Source: Cystobasidiopsis lactophilus (Eukaryota > Basidiomycota > Agaricostilbomycetes > Agaricostilbales > Chionosphaeraceae). From it: a DNA stretch of 64,000 nt. A program made the position numbers and the translations under genes. The notes under the pieces were generated by a model. It saw only the letters and a program-made list of their open reading frames with translations. It was not told where the DNA came from and did no database searches. The first letter of the stretch is position 1. Every line of letters starts with the position of its first letter. Below are positions 33,753 to 45,570 of the stretch, in pieces. Location: positions 4,089,631 through 4,153,630 of the forward strand of contig BCIO01000001.1 of assembly GCA_001599975.1 (NCBI GenBank), given 5' to 3'.

Positions 33753-34100
33753 CTTGAAATGCTGCTTGTTTGCGGCCAAGGAGGAGCGCGTCTCTGCAGC
33801 AGTGCGGAGAGAGTTGCGAGCTCACAAGTTGTGGTGCGCAAGAGGCTTCACAAGCTCTTGCAGAGGCTAACTCGACTTGGAGCGCAACGAATGCTCAAAG
33901 CAGCGTTTGGCTTGGGCACCAGAGCAGCAACTTACTTGACCCCAGCGCTAAGCACTGTGAGCGTCGCACTGCTGGCAGCGCACGCACTCTACATCGCTCA
34001 TCCATCCGCATGACAGAACACCTTCCGCCGCGCTTGCTCGACCAGCATCACCAGCCACCTGCACTCGTTCCCCGCTACTTGCTCCCACTTGACCAAAGCA
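33753..34100. promoter_or_regulatory. Divergent promoter, CHZ1-like / aminopeptidase
   Basis: 348 bp between two outward-facing ATGs. No protein-like frame and no clear core element seen. Confidence 0.4.
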
Positions 34101-37100
34101 ATGGCCTCCACCGTCGCCATCGACGACACCTCGAACCGGCTCAAGCAGGACGTCTCGTGCGTTTGCTCTCCCTCCCCCTTGTCATTGCTGGCATGGCTGA
34201 GGTGACTGGGGCACAGGCCGGTGCATTATGACTTGACCGTCAAGACGGACCTGCAGCAGCTCACGTTCGAGGGCAAGGTCGAGATCAGGTGCGCGAGCCT
34301 TTTGTTCTACCCCAGTGCCGCTGTCATGTTACTGAGCTGCAGGAGAGACGCACAGCCTCCAAGTGAACACGGCTACAGACAAGATCGTGAGTTTTGGCTT
34401 TCACCTCTAATCTCACATGAGGATTAGAAACCAATGGCCGAGCTCACAGATCCTGCACTCCCTGAGCCCGCTCAAGCTGCACCGCGCCATCCTCATCTCC
34501 TCGGCTCTCAAGACCGAGAACTACCTCGAGTCCACGTCCATCGAGATCCAGGAGAAGGAGGAGACCGCCACCTTGTCCTTCGCCTCTGCCATCCCCGTCG
34601 GCGCGGAAGCCAAGCTCGGCCTGACCTTCTCCGGCCCCCTCGAAGGCTCGATGATGGGCTACTACAAGTCCGCCCACTCCCCCGACCCGACCAAGCCGGA
34701 CGAGAAGGAGTACTACACCTTGACCCAGTTCGAGCCCACCGCGGCCCGCAAGGCTTTCCCCTGCTGGGACGAGCCGGCGGCGAAAGCCACGTTCGCCTTC
34801 ACGCACATCTACCGCGCCGAGACGGTCTCGGTGGCCAACATGCCGCCGACCGCCACTAAGTCCTCCTCCGGCTTGATCGCCGAGTTGTTCTCAGACGAAC
34901 TCCCCTCGCTGCCCGCCTCCTCTCCTGAGAAGGGCCCATCGACCGACTCCCATGAGTGGTCCCAAACCACCTATGCCACCACGCCCAAGATGTCCACCTA
35001 CCTGGTCGCGTACGCCAACGGCAAATTCAAGTCGCTCTCCTCCTCCTACGTCTCCCCCTTGACCGGCAAGACCATCCCCTTGTCGATCTACACCACCCGG
35101 GAGCACATCCACCAGGCCCAGCTGGCGCTCGACGTCAAGGCCAAGATCTTGCCCATTTACGAGAAAATCTTTGACATTGCTTACCCCTTGCCCAAGTTGG
35201 ACACTTTGGTCGCTGCTGATTTCGATGGTGGGGGATTTCTCTCATTGCATATGCCTATTATGTGCTTATCAATTGTGTGGACCGTCACAGCTGGAGGTAA
35301 GGGAGCCATTGCCTTTTGAGATCTCATTCTGATGTCTCCTCATGTTGGGTCCAATGCAGCAATGGAGAACTTTGGCCGTCGGTGTTCTCGCCCTTACCCT
35401 ATCTCGCTCACTAGCTGAGGTTATCTCGGCTCGGACTCGGCAGTGATCACGGGCAGGACGAGCATCTACCTGTACGACGAAAAGGCGTCCGGCCTGCAGG
35501 CCAAGAAGACGACCACCGGCGTCCAGTCGCACGAGGTCGCCCACCAGTGGTTCGGCAACATGGTCACGATGACTTGGTCGGTGCCCTTTCTGCCATTGAG
35601 CTGCCTTGACTCGGTCGCTAATTGCGTGCTGAATTCCGACAGGTGGTCCAAGTGCGTTTGCCTCTCCTGCCTTATTCTGTCAGAATAGGCAGTAATGTCG
35701 ACCGTACAGCCTGTGGCTCAACGAAGCCTTCGCCACATTGATGGGCGAGGTCATCATCATCCAAGAGCTCCACCCCGAGTGGCAGATCCACTCCGAGTTC
35801 ATCAACATGCACCTTAAGCGTGCCCTCCAGCTCGACGCCCTGCGCTCCTCCCACCCCATCGAGATGCCCTGCCCGGACTCGAGCATGGTCAACCAGGTGC
35901 GTTTGCGGCCAAATCCTTTAGTGGTGCTCCCACAGCTAACACTTCCCAATGCACAGATTTTTGATGCCATTAGCTACTCCAGTAGGTCGCCTTCTGCGTT
36001 TGAAAGCCTTTTTTTCTTCTTCTGAAGGATAGTCTCTGCCTACAGAGGGAGCCTCGGTGCTCAAGATGCTGGCCAACTCGATCGGCGAGAAGACTTTCCT
36101 CAAGGGCGTGTACGTCCAAGCTTCTCTTGCGCCAGACAAGCTCTGGATCTGATTAAAAGTTGTAACGTACAGCTCGATCTACCTCAAGAAGCACATGTTC
36201 GGCAACAGCTGGACCAAGGATTTGTGGGACGGCATCACCGAGGCCTCGGGCGTCGACGTCGCCAAGGTCATGGCCAACTGGACTTTGAAGGTATGTTTCT
36301 GGCCTCACTGCTTCAGCATGGCTGTTCTTGATGTTGTGGGACATGCAGACTGGCTTTCCCGTCATCAACGTTGAAGAGACGAAGGATGGCATCAAGGTCC
36401 GACAGAACCGCTTCCTCAGTGGGCGACTAGTTCTCCCCTCTAGCTAATACAGCTGTTAAAGAGCTTCTGGCACAGGCACTGGCGACGTCAAGCCAGATGA
36501 AGACAACACCCTGTGGTGGGTGCCTTTGGAGCTCCTGACCGTCGACAACGGCAAGGCGTCCATCGACCACAAGGCCATCTTGGAGGACCGCGAAGCCGTG
36601 ATCCCCATCAAGGACGTCGCCAGTGCCACCTTCAAGCTCAACGCTGCTACCGCCGGTGTTTGTGGGTGGCCCTTTCACTTCAAGCTCATGCGAGCTGTCA
36701 CCTCAGACCATTTCCACAGACCGAGTCAACTACTCGCCTGAGCGTTTGGCTAAGCTTGGCGAGGAAGCAGCACGGAAGGGCTCTGCATTCACGCTCAACG
36801 ATAGGTGAGTGGTGCTCGCTTTATCGCTTGTCGATCGCTCTGAATTGCCATGCACAGAATGGGGCTTGTTCAAGACGCCATCACTCTCGCACGAGCTGGC
36901 TACGGCAAAACCAGCGGCGTGCTCAGCCTTCTCAGCAAGCTGTCTTCCGAGACCGAGAACCTGGTCTGGACCGAGATCGCCTCTGCCATTGGCGACGTCG
37001 CTTCCGTATGGTGGGAACAGGGCGACGAGCTGCTCGAATCCATCAGCGCCTTCCAAAGACAGCTCGTTGGTCCTCTTGCAGAGAAGCTTGGCTTCGACCC

Positions 37101-37930
37101 GGCAGAGGACGAGAACACCGAGACCCGCGAGCTGCGGACCACCATCATCGGCGCTGCCCTCTCCGCCAAAGATCCCAAGATCCTCGCTGAAGCCCAACGC
37201 CGCTTCGACCTGTTCGTTGAGAAGGACGACGATTCGCTCATCCACGGCGACGTCCGAAGGGCGCTGTTCATGCACTGCGTCCGCAATGGCGGCGAAAAGG
37301 AGTACCAAAAGGCGCTCACCGTGTTCCGCAACCCGCCGACACCCCAGCACAAGATTGATGCTATGCTTGCCCTCACCAACGGCTCCACTGCTGAGCTCCG
37401 CCAAAAGACTTTGGACCTGCTGGCCAGCGACGAAGTTAAGACTCAGGATGTGGTGGGTTGTCTTATTCTTTCCCCTTCTTGCGCACGCTGATGGCCACGT
37501 CTGAAGATGTACTTCATGGCTGGCTTCGTGCGATACCGCTACGGCCGCCGTCTCATCTTCGATTGGACGATGAAGAACTTTGACGAGCTCGAGAAGCGCT
37601 TCAAGGGCAACTTTTCTCGTGCGTTCCTCTTTGCTTTAGCCTCATAGTCTCTATCTGACTCACGTGACCAGTGGCGAGAGTCGTTCAATATTCGTTCGAG
37701 ACTTTAAGCAGCGAAGAGGACATTAAGACGGTTGAGGCCTTCTTCAAGGACAGGGAGTGCGTTCTCGCTCTCCGCTCGATCAACGGACTTTTCCTGATAT
37801 CGCCGACAGCACATCAAACTACAAGCAGTCGCTAGAGCAAGGACTCGACGCGGTCCGGAGCAATGCCGGGTGGCTATCAAGGGATGCGGAGGATGTTAAG
37901 GCTTGGCTTGCTCAGCATTACAAGCAATAG
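34101..37930 (+). CDS. M1 zinc aminopeptidase (puromycin-sensitive / Aap1-Ape2 type)
   Basis: This metallopeptidase removes N-terminal residues from peptides. It begins MASTVAIDDTSNRLKQDV then RPVHYDLTVKTDLQQLTFEG, the standard M1 N-terminal domain. YYTLTQFEPTAARKAFPCWD precedes the exopeptidase motif GAMENFGLITGR, which is rebuilt only if a 6-nt exon (35291-35296) is included. The zinc site is HEVAHQWFGN with the distal Glu in LWLNEAF. The C-terminal half (GFPVINVEETKDG; FPKT-like GVYRVNYSPERL; NSKL-type helical repeats such as GVLSLLSKLSSETENLVW) ends in WLSRDAEDVKAWLAQHYKQ, stop TAG at 37928-37930. No signal peptide, so cytosolic or vacuolar by family. More than ten introns. Confidence 0.93.
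35291..35296 (+). other. 6-nt microexon within the GAMEN motif
   Basis: Sequence around it reads CACAG|CTGGAG|GTAAGG. Phase joins G from the upstream exon (GATTTCGATG) and CA from the downstream exon (CAATGGAGAAC) to give D-A-G-A-M-E-N. Without it the motif loses Gly and the frame stays but is damaged. Confidence 0.8.
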
Positions 37931-38339
37931 AGTCGTGATGCATTTTAACCTGGCATGGATTGAGCACCACTCCCAACGTCCGCCTTCTCACCGAACATCG
38001 CGGGAGAATGAGGTTCAAACTTCATGCTTTTCCGCGCACTACAACCCCTCCGGTTTGCGTTTCGAGGCATCTTGCGTTGTTTATTTGCTCGAAGATTGCT
38101 TTGGTCGCTCCAGAGACGAAAAGCTGCATCGCCCATTGCCGGCCGCTGCGCGCTCAAATTCCTATTGAGGGTGCGATTCACTTGTTGCGCTCCCACCTGC
38201 CTGTCTCGACCTTTTCCTCGCCTTTGATCTCTTTGTTCGACCTTAATTTAAATCTTGGCCAAGCTCCGTTGGCTCTTGAAGCCTAATCGGCTTTCCCGAC
38301 AAACGCACTGACCTTTGTCCTTCCCATTGGGTCCCAAGA
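37931..38339. other. Intergenic, tandem plus-strand genes
   Basis: 409 bp after the aminopeptidase stop. Open frames lack protein-like composition. Holds the aminopeptidase 3' end and the promoter of the first DUF7918-like gene. Confidence 0.4.
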
Positions 38340-39554
38340 ATGCCTCATTTGGCCGATTGCAAGCTGGGGTGCTCGATGGGAGCGTTGATGTCGCGTCCAA
38401 ACGAAGAAGAGGAAGGCTACGAAGTGGCGAGAACGGATTATCAAGAGCATAATGTCTCTTACGATCCCGTGTCTCGCACGATTAAGTGCACAGTGATTGT
38501 CGAAATGGACTCAGAGTTCACTGTGAGTGGCTGGACCTCTTGTGTTTGAAGGTCCTGCCCTAAAGTCCAGCAGATCACCTTCGAGAATGGCTCACAGCAA
38601 TCGTTTGACGTCTGCCTCTTCTGTGATGGCCTGCCTAAGTCGCTGGATGGCTCCCTCGTTAAACCGCCCCCAAAATCGAGAAAGCGTAAAAGACAGGCAA
38701 GCGGCGATGGAGGTTCGCGTCCGCCGCCCAATCAACTTACATACTGGTACACAACGAGCGACGACAACGACCCCGATTCAAGAGCCACTTTGAAGTTCAC
38801 CAGGCCAACGTTTGTAGAAGCATCGGAGGCCATGGTTCATGCTCCGGGCAAAGGTCAGCATAGAACTGGCAGCTGCGAGTTGCACTCATGCATTTGCCTT
38901 CCAGTGCGAGTCGAGCTCAAAAAGATCGCGTTCTTCAAGACGCGAAGTCCAGCGCATCAGCCAGTCAAAACCAAAGGGTTCACTCTTAACAATCCTAACG
39001 AAGTGAAGGTGGCGGAAGAGTGAGCGTGTGTAGTTTTGGAGGTATGGCTCGAGCTTATCATTCCCCCAGTACCAAGGTGTCAGTGGTGATTGGTTCCAGC
39101 GACCTTACGACTCCCACCAAGTCAGGATACCGTTACCCTACCACTGAAGGGTTTTATTACCTTGGTGGCGACAAGATGGGCAACGTGCCTCCTCCGTTTC
39201 GCGTCTTTGAATTCGAGTATGTTACTGCAGGTGAGCGCTTGGTACACAGTCAATCTGAGGATTACTTGATCGTTGTACTTGACAGACGAGATGGACCGCC
39301 GCCGCCGGAACGCAGTCAAAGCCAGTGGCGCCTCGAAGCCTGAGGTCATCGAAATCTCCTCCGACGATGACGAGAGCGACGACGAAAGACAGTCATCAGC
39401 CGACCGGGTTGCTGAAAAGCTTTGGTATGGCGTGAGAGGCGCAGGTCAAACCGAAGCCAATGGACGCAGAGGCGGTTCACAGCGAAGACGCTCTCTTCAC
39501 CCACGCACCCTAGCGGAGAAAGCGCGCGATCAAGCGGGTCTAGTCGGGATTTGA
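38340..39554 (+). CDS. DUF7918-like protein, tandem copy 1
   Basis: ATG at 38340 opens MPHLADCKLGCSMGALMSRP. Exons then give TIKCTVIVEMDSEF, QITFENGSQQSFDVCLFCDG, a basic patch (PPPKSRKRKRQ), RATLKFTRPTFVEASEAM, VRVELKKIAFFKTRSPAHQ and FRVFEFEYVTA, ending in an acidic tail (KPEVIEISSDDDESDDERQ) and a basic end. The beta-rich N-terminal part with a KCTV..S-E-F..I..E core resembles the basidiomycete DUF7918 domain. Biochemical role unknown; the acidic and KRKR segments suggest a nuclear, protein-binding function, which is inference. Two related genes follow head-to-tail. The last exon may be extended beyond a missed splice. Stop TGA at 39552-39554. Confidence 0.6.
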
Positions 39555-40124
39555 CTCAGCGGCCGCTATGCCCCGGCATTCAACAAGGGGTGGCGGATGG
39601 TTATTTGGGCGGACTTCGGAGTCGAAGGAGGGTGGAAGCGGCGAATGGCCCAAACTTTTTAATCGTTCTCTCACGATCGATCTATTGTAATGTATTGTAT
39701 TTCAATCAGGTTGACGAACACCAGTTTTGGACGTCTATATTCGTCCCGTTTCGCTCAGTCCGCCGGCTGTGGAAGAACAGTCGCCACTCTTCCCGCCACA
39801 GCCACCTTGTTTGTCGATCGGCTCGCTTCCGTCTGCGTTGGACTCTGATCTGTGTCTATTGCAAAGTGAATTTGCGTCTGCCGGTTGCACTTTATCACTT
39901 GCTTCGGTTGGCAAGACTGCCAGCGCTCTCCGTCGTGCTCTTTGATCCGCCGGCCGGCAACAGCTCGGGCTCCCTTTGCAAGTTCTCAGAAGTATTTGTA
40001 TCGAAATCTGGTTGGCGACTGCGCTTCGCTGTAGCCCAGGGCTCGTCGCCTTGCGTCCTCAACAAGTCGCACACCGCTCCCGCTTCACGAGCTCTGGTCG
40101 GCTCTTGGACGCTTGATTGCCGCC
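39555..40124. other. Intergenic between DUF7918-like copies 1 and 2
   Basis: 570 bp with a plus-strand open frame across much of it but no protein-like composition, no similarity to the flanking genes that I can see, and no repeats. Likely 3' and promoter sequence. Confidence 0.35.
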
Positions 40125-41422
40125 ATGCCCTATTATGAATCATCCAAAGTCGGATGCTTCATGGGAGCCCTTACAAAGCGACCAGAAGAGAACGAGGTCG
40201 ACTTCGAAGTGCCGACAAAAATCTACGAAGAGCACGATGTCCAATGCGACGGCATCACCGTCAAATGCACAGTCGTCGTCGATATGGACTCAGAGTTCGT
40301 TGTGTGTAGCTTCACTCGGTCTGCTGTTAGACCTCAAGCTCAATGCCGGCCTCCTATCCAGATCGAGTTTGAGAACAGTTCTCAGCACGACCTCAAAGTC
40401 AACTTACTTTGCGATGGACTACCTAAGTACATTGACGGAGACCTGGTGAAAGCGTGCAAGCAGAAGAAGAAGGCATCCAAGAAACGCAAGAGACAGGTGA
40501 CGGAGGACAAGGACGAGGACGAAAGTCGGACGGCCAATCGCGTGATATATTGGTATTGTCGAAATATAGACGACCCCAATTCTCTGTCCCGCGCTACCTT
40601 CAAGTTCACGAAGCCAATACCTGCGGAGGACTCGGAGGCGCCAGTTGATGCGCCCACCAAAAGTTCGTCCTCATTTGCCCAGCGGCTAACGTTACTCATA
40701 CGCCATGCAGTTCGAATCGAGCTTTTCAAGGTTCGCATCATCGAGGGGCGCCGCCAATACACCGGAGAGCAAGTTGAAGCGCCTAAGAAACGCACTGACA
40801 GAGTTTTGAAGGTTGCCGACGAGTAAGCTCGGTGCTGTTGAATGTGGGACTGCACCTCATTGTGCTGCGACAGCTCAAAAGTGTCTATGGTGGTCGGTTC
40901 GGGCCAGCTCGATGATGATACCCCCGAGTTTTGGTTCCATGTTTCGAAATTCTACTTCCTTGGACGGCCAGGCGCAGAACCTACACCTTTCAAGGTATTT
41001 GAGTTTGAGTATATCAGCCAAGGTGCGCTTTTGTAGTTTCTGGGAAGGTTTTTTCTCATGCTTTTTTCTCAGACGAGTTTGACCGAAGGCGTGAACGCGA
41101 TGCACCCAAAGCTCAGGTCATCGACATCTCCGACGACGAAGATGACGAAGCCGCACCAGCGCTCCGGCCACTCTCTCAGAGCCTACCTTCCGTTTACCTC
41201 GATCCGTCAGACGACGAGGCGAAGGACGATGTCCCAGCCGCGGAGGTCAGCGACGCCGATGACGACGAAATCGTCCACATTCACACCTTCGTACCAAACA
41301 CGGGCAAATCGAAAACGCGGCGCTCGAGCAAGCGACCCAAGCCAGAGGTGGACGAGAAGCCGGATGTGGTGGCGACCAGTGTGTGTGGGGTTGACGGCGA
41401 TTCACATGCTATCCTTTTGTAG
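40125..41422 (+). CDS. DUF7918-like protein, tandem copy 2
   Basis: Clear paralog of copy 1 with matching exon layout: MPYYESSKVGCFMGALTKRP, TVKCTVVVDMDSEFV, IQIEFENSSQHDLKVNLLCD, KKKASKKRKRQ, ATFKFTKPIPAEDSEAPVDA, VRIELFKVRIIEGRRQ, and FKVFEFEYISQ. The tail is acidic (VIDISDDEDDEAAPALRPL; EVSDADDDEIVHIHTF) with a basic segment (KTRRSSKRPKPEVDEK). VIDISDDE resembles a SUMO-interacting motif (hydrophobic core beside acidic residues); copy 1 has VIEISSDDDE at the same place. Function unknown. Stop TAG at 41420-41422. Confidence 0.62.
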
Positions 41423-41865
41423 CTTTGCGTACGTAGTTATATGGCATAGAGGACCCATATGCAGCTGTCAAGAGACTCGGCAAAGCTCAGTTTCACATCA
41501 CAAACCAAGGTCACTCCGTTGCCACCATTCTCAACTTGTTTTCTTCCCCTGCGATGTGCTTGTTCCGTGCTTAGGGGCAGATATACGTGATCACTGCGTC
41601 CTTGCTCTCTGTGCATGGCTTTGCTGCTTCCCCTCGCCGTTGCGAAAATGCCCGACGAGCCAGTGGCAGTGCGGCTCCCTTTGTCCGCAAAAGTGTCCTT
41701 GATCAATCAAAAAGTCACAAGTTCCAATTGATGTGTAGAGAAGAGGGCACTCCCTTGACTGGAACATTGCGAGCTCGTAAAGTCCCGGGCGTCATGGGTT
41801 TTCCGCCTGCTCTCTTTCTTCCCGTCCGTCGGCCTTCGAATCAGCTAGCTATTTTCTCAGCATCC
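41423..41865. other. Intergenic between DUF7918-like copies 2 and 3
   Basis: 443 bp. Frames on both strands are open for up to about 90 codons but look like chance. A 5' exon of copy 3 upstream of ATG 41866 cannot be excluded. Confidence 0.35.
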
Positions 41866-43165
41866 ATGTGGAGTGCAAAACATTCATTGGGCGCTTATCT
41901 GGAGGAACTGAGCAAAGATGGCAAGGCCTATCGCTTGGAAGAGCACGACTCTCATGCCGAGAAGGGTGCGATGACTTGCAAGGTGTATGTGGAAGCTGGT
42001 CCCTTCGCAGTTGGTGCTTGCCTCTCCCTATCCTCGTCGGTGCTGACAATCCTACCAGATCAACGTTGAAAATGGCTCGGATTTCGAGATCGATGTCACC
42101 GTTCTCTGTGATGGCATCGAGAAAGAAGTGAATGGCGATGTGCTGCCTGGATCCAACGATGAATTGGCCGACGACGGCCGTCCCGTGGTTCAGCACATGC
42201 AATACACTGTTTCCTACGAGCAGGGCTGCCGCAAAACTTTCGAGTTCACCAGGCCCGTTGTGATTCTCGACGAGAGCGATTCATCGGTTTCGGAAGTGCA
42301 GCGTCAAGGTAGGCACCAGATCACTGGCCTGATCGATCGCGCTCAAGTTCGAGATGCTCACAGTCGTGGTGGAGTTTCGGCGAGTGCGAACTCTTCCTCT
42401 CAAGGGCCGACAGAAGGCGGCTGCCACAGAAGAGAGACCCTTCACGCCTATGCCCACTGAAGTCTCTCAAAAGTGAGTTGGTCATTTTAAGGACAGGCTC
42501 GTCCAGGCTCATGCATCACTTCCACCAGCTCGCCAACGAGAATGGTGGTGGGACCAGGACACGCTCTCCCTGCCGTGAAGGAGTCGTCTTGCCCCTTGAT
42601 GAGAGTGGAGTTCCTCGGCCCCAACGGCAAGTGGTCCACCAAGCCGCTCGCTCCGGACCTCGTCGTGAAGTTCAACTACATGTGTGCTTCCTGTGCGCCA
42701 TTCCTTGTTATCCTTTCACACGTCAAATAAGCTCAAAGTCTAATAACCAGATGCACCGGTCCTCGATGATGACGATTCGGACATCGAGCCGCCGAGGAAG
42801 CAAGAAGACTGGGCAGATAGGACCAAGGAAAGCGAGCTGAACCAGCGCTTCAAGCACATCAAGATCGACGATAGCCAGCTTGTCCCCTCTGATCAACGTC
42901 CAAGTAGCCCTATCGACCTCACGCTGTCGAGCGACGACGAGAAGGAATCGATTCGTTCAACGTCAAGGGCCGTCTCGGGCAACGCTACCAGGCAGTTGAA
43001 GAAGACAAGGAGATCCAACGAGCGCTCAAGTGCTAAGAGCACGACTTCAACGAGGCCCATGGCCATCGACGACGAGAAAGACGACCAGCATGAAGTCGCA
43101 AAGGGCTCATGCTGCCCAGGCTGCTGCAAGTGCAGTTGCCACCGCCACAAGAAAGCCAAGCATTA
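41866..43165 (+). CDS. DUF7918-like protein, divergent tandem copy 3 with Cys-rich tail
   Basis: Begins MWSAKHSLGAYLEELSKDGK, then AMTCKVYVEAGPFA, INVENGSDFEIDVTVLCDGI, CRKTFEFTRPVVILDESD, and FEMLTVVVEFRRVRTLP, in the same order as copies 1 and 2. The tail is again acidic with SSPIDLTLSSDDEKES, then TRRSNERSSAKSTTSTRPMA, but ends in CCPGCCKCSCHRHKKAKH, absent from the other two. That tail could bind metal or be palmitoylated. Sequence is clearly more diverged than copies 1 and 2 are from each other. Function unknown. Stop TAG at 43163-43165. Confidence 0.58.
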
Positions 43166-43377
43166 GGTCTAAATCACGAACCGGGCGGGGTAGACTCAAA
43201 TAAGCGACGGAGAACCCAGAGTCTCGGGCAAGCTCAGAATGTGCCAAAAGGGCCCGGGCTTCTTGTTGTGAGAAATGCAACCTAGCGGCTCCAATCCTTG
43301 AATAGCCAAAAGAGTAGTTACATTTTGGTGCAAATGAGGGGGTTTGTCTGGTCGCCCAAGCTGCTGTTGCTCTGCCA

Positions 43378-45570
43378 TTATCGGTCGACCTCTGCGCTCA
43401 AACATCAGTCCGGGCCTTCTCTTTCTGGATTTGTACACGACATACCTCCAAACACGAGATCCTAGATGCGCCAGTATAAGAACGGAATAGGAAGAAAGGG
43501 AAGGAGAACTCACCATCTGTGGATGTCGTGCCAAGGATACGAGATGAGAAGTTGCCATCTAAAGTGACACAAGCCGACACTCACAGTACCAACTGCGAGG
43601 GGAAATATTCGTAAGCAACGGCCGTCAGTGAATACGAGATGGCAGACTCACTGATAGCCACGGCATCTGGCAGGAAGTGGTGGCGCCTGGACAAATCCCA
43701 TCAGCCTCCGTAATGCAAGCAAAAATGAAGATGACAAACATCATGAAATCTGCGCCAGCTCTGTGGTCCCAACAATTGATACAAGATCCCCAAAGCGAGA
43801 AAGTGCAAGTCAGACTCACAAGTGAGCAAAACCGGGGGCGCGGATCTTGCAACGGTAAGGGCGCTGAGAGCCATCTCTGTAGGGGCAGAGTCCAGAAGAC
43901 TCTAAGGGTCTGACGTGGAGAAAAAGCCACCCACGAGACGAGGTAGACGCCCATCTCGCCCTTTGGCGCCTCGATGGCCGAGTAGGTCTCGCCGGGCGGG
44001 ACGGAGTAGCCCTCGGAGAAGAGCTTGAAGTGGTGGATCAGGCTCTCCATGGACTCCTTCATGGACGCGCGCGGTGGGGGCACGAGCTTGTGGTCGTCCA
44101 CCTTGATCTGGCCCTCGGGCATCTTGTCCAGGCACTGGCTGATGATGCGCAGCGACTGGCGGAACTCCTCCACTCGGCACTTGTACCGGTCGTAGCAGTC
44201 GCCACTGTGAGTTGGCAAAGCGTTCAAGGAATTATATCCAGTGCTGGATAGAGGAGAACAACGACTCACGTCACGCCGACCGGCACGTCGAACTCGACCT
44301 GGTCGTAGGCGTCATAAGGCTCAGCCTTTCTGATGTCCCAGGGGATGCCGGAGCCGCGGAGCATGACGCCGGAGAAGCTCATGTCGAGGGCCTGCTGGGC
44401 GGTGACCTTGCCGATGCCGATGGTGCGCTCCTTCCAGATCCGGTTCTCGGTGAGCACCTCCTCGAACTCGTCCACCCGCGCGCTGAAGGCCGTGCCCCAC
44501 TTGAAGATGTCGTCGAGCAGGCCGTGCGGCAGGTCGAAAGCGACTCCACCCGGTCGGACGTAGGCGGCGTGCAGGCGGGCGCCGGAGACGCGCTCGTAGA
44601 ACTCCATCCTGTTCATGTCCAGGAGCAGTGCTTAGAACTAATCAAAGTCAAAGAGGATCTTGGGAGACGAACAGCTTCTCGCGCTCTTCGAAGCCCCACA
44701 AGAAAGGTGTGAGCGCGCCGACGTCTGTGAGACAGGCCATGACTAATGAGACACAAGGGAAGGATCTGAGGATAGGGCAGAGGGTCTCACCCATGGCGTG
44801 GGTCAAGACGGCCATGAGATGGTTAAGGACGCGGGTGAGTTCGCCAAAGAGGGTGCGGATCCATTTGGCCCGATCTGGCACCTCGATATCTGTTCAGAGA
44901 CACCATGAGTATCAGCCAACTGCTCTGGATGAGGTGGAGGGGCCATCGAACGCACTGAGCAGCTTCTCGACCGCCCGCGAGTAGCACAGTTCGTTGGTCA
45001 TCATGGAGACGTAGTCCAGCCGATCAAAGTAGGGCAGGGCTTGGGTGTACGTCTTGTACTCGATGAGCTTCTCGGTGCCGCGGTGGAGCAGGCCGATGTG
45101 TGGATCCGACCTGTTCAAATCATGCAAGGCCTTGAGCTTCACCATTTTTTGGGCGGCCGGCCCTCGCTCAGCGGCTCACCGTAGGATCTCCTCGCCGTTC
45201 CTGTTAGAGCCGTCTGAACAACCATAGCCAAAAGCTAAGCAAAGTGGAAGGCCACAAACAATTCGAGGATAAGCCGTAACACGCCGTGCGCTGCTGGATG
45301 CTGAGGACCTGTCCATCGCAGCCACCCTCAGCCACTGCGCAGGGCTGTCAGAGAGGCCAGCAACGAACCAAAGTTGATCGTAAAGTGCCGCATCGACTTG
45401 GCGCTCCTCGTCTCGCCATCGGCCATCACATCCGCCGCCGTCCGCATGTGCAGGTCCTCGACCATCTGCGCCTTGGCCACTCCCTGCCCTGGCGCCTCGC
45501 TCGCATAAGTTCGCACACCCGCCGCCCGCCGCAGCGCAGACCGCGCTGTCCTTCGCAGGCCGAACGACAT
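43378..45570 (-). CDS. NDUFS2: NADH-ubiquinone oxidoreductase 49 kDa subunit (complex I, NDUFS2)
   Basis: This subunit forms the quinone pocket of mitochondrial complex I. ATG at 45570 starts an Arg-rich presequence ([18 protein letters not shown]). Conserved pieces follow: [10 protein letters not shown] then [12 protein letters not shown] (quinone-site His), [92 protein letters not shown], and near the end [19 protein letters not shown]. The C-terminus [19 protein letters not shown] plus EVDR is rebuilt only through very short exons of 8 nt (43585-43592), 3 nt (43514-43516) and 16 nt (43446-43461). Stop TAA at 43378-43380. More than ten introns. Confidence 0.95.
43446..43592 (-). other. Cluster of microexons (8, 3 and 16 nt) in NDUFS2
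   Basis: Minus strand reads CTCGCAG|TTGGTACT|GTGAGT, later CCACAG|ATG|GTGAGT, later ATCTAG|GATCTCGTGTTTGGAG|GTATGT, then GCGCAG|AGGTCGACCGATAA. Spliced, they give I-G-T, M, D-L-V-F-G, E-V-D-R-stop, matching the invariant C-terminus of the family. Confidence 0.78.
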
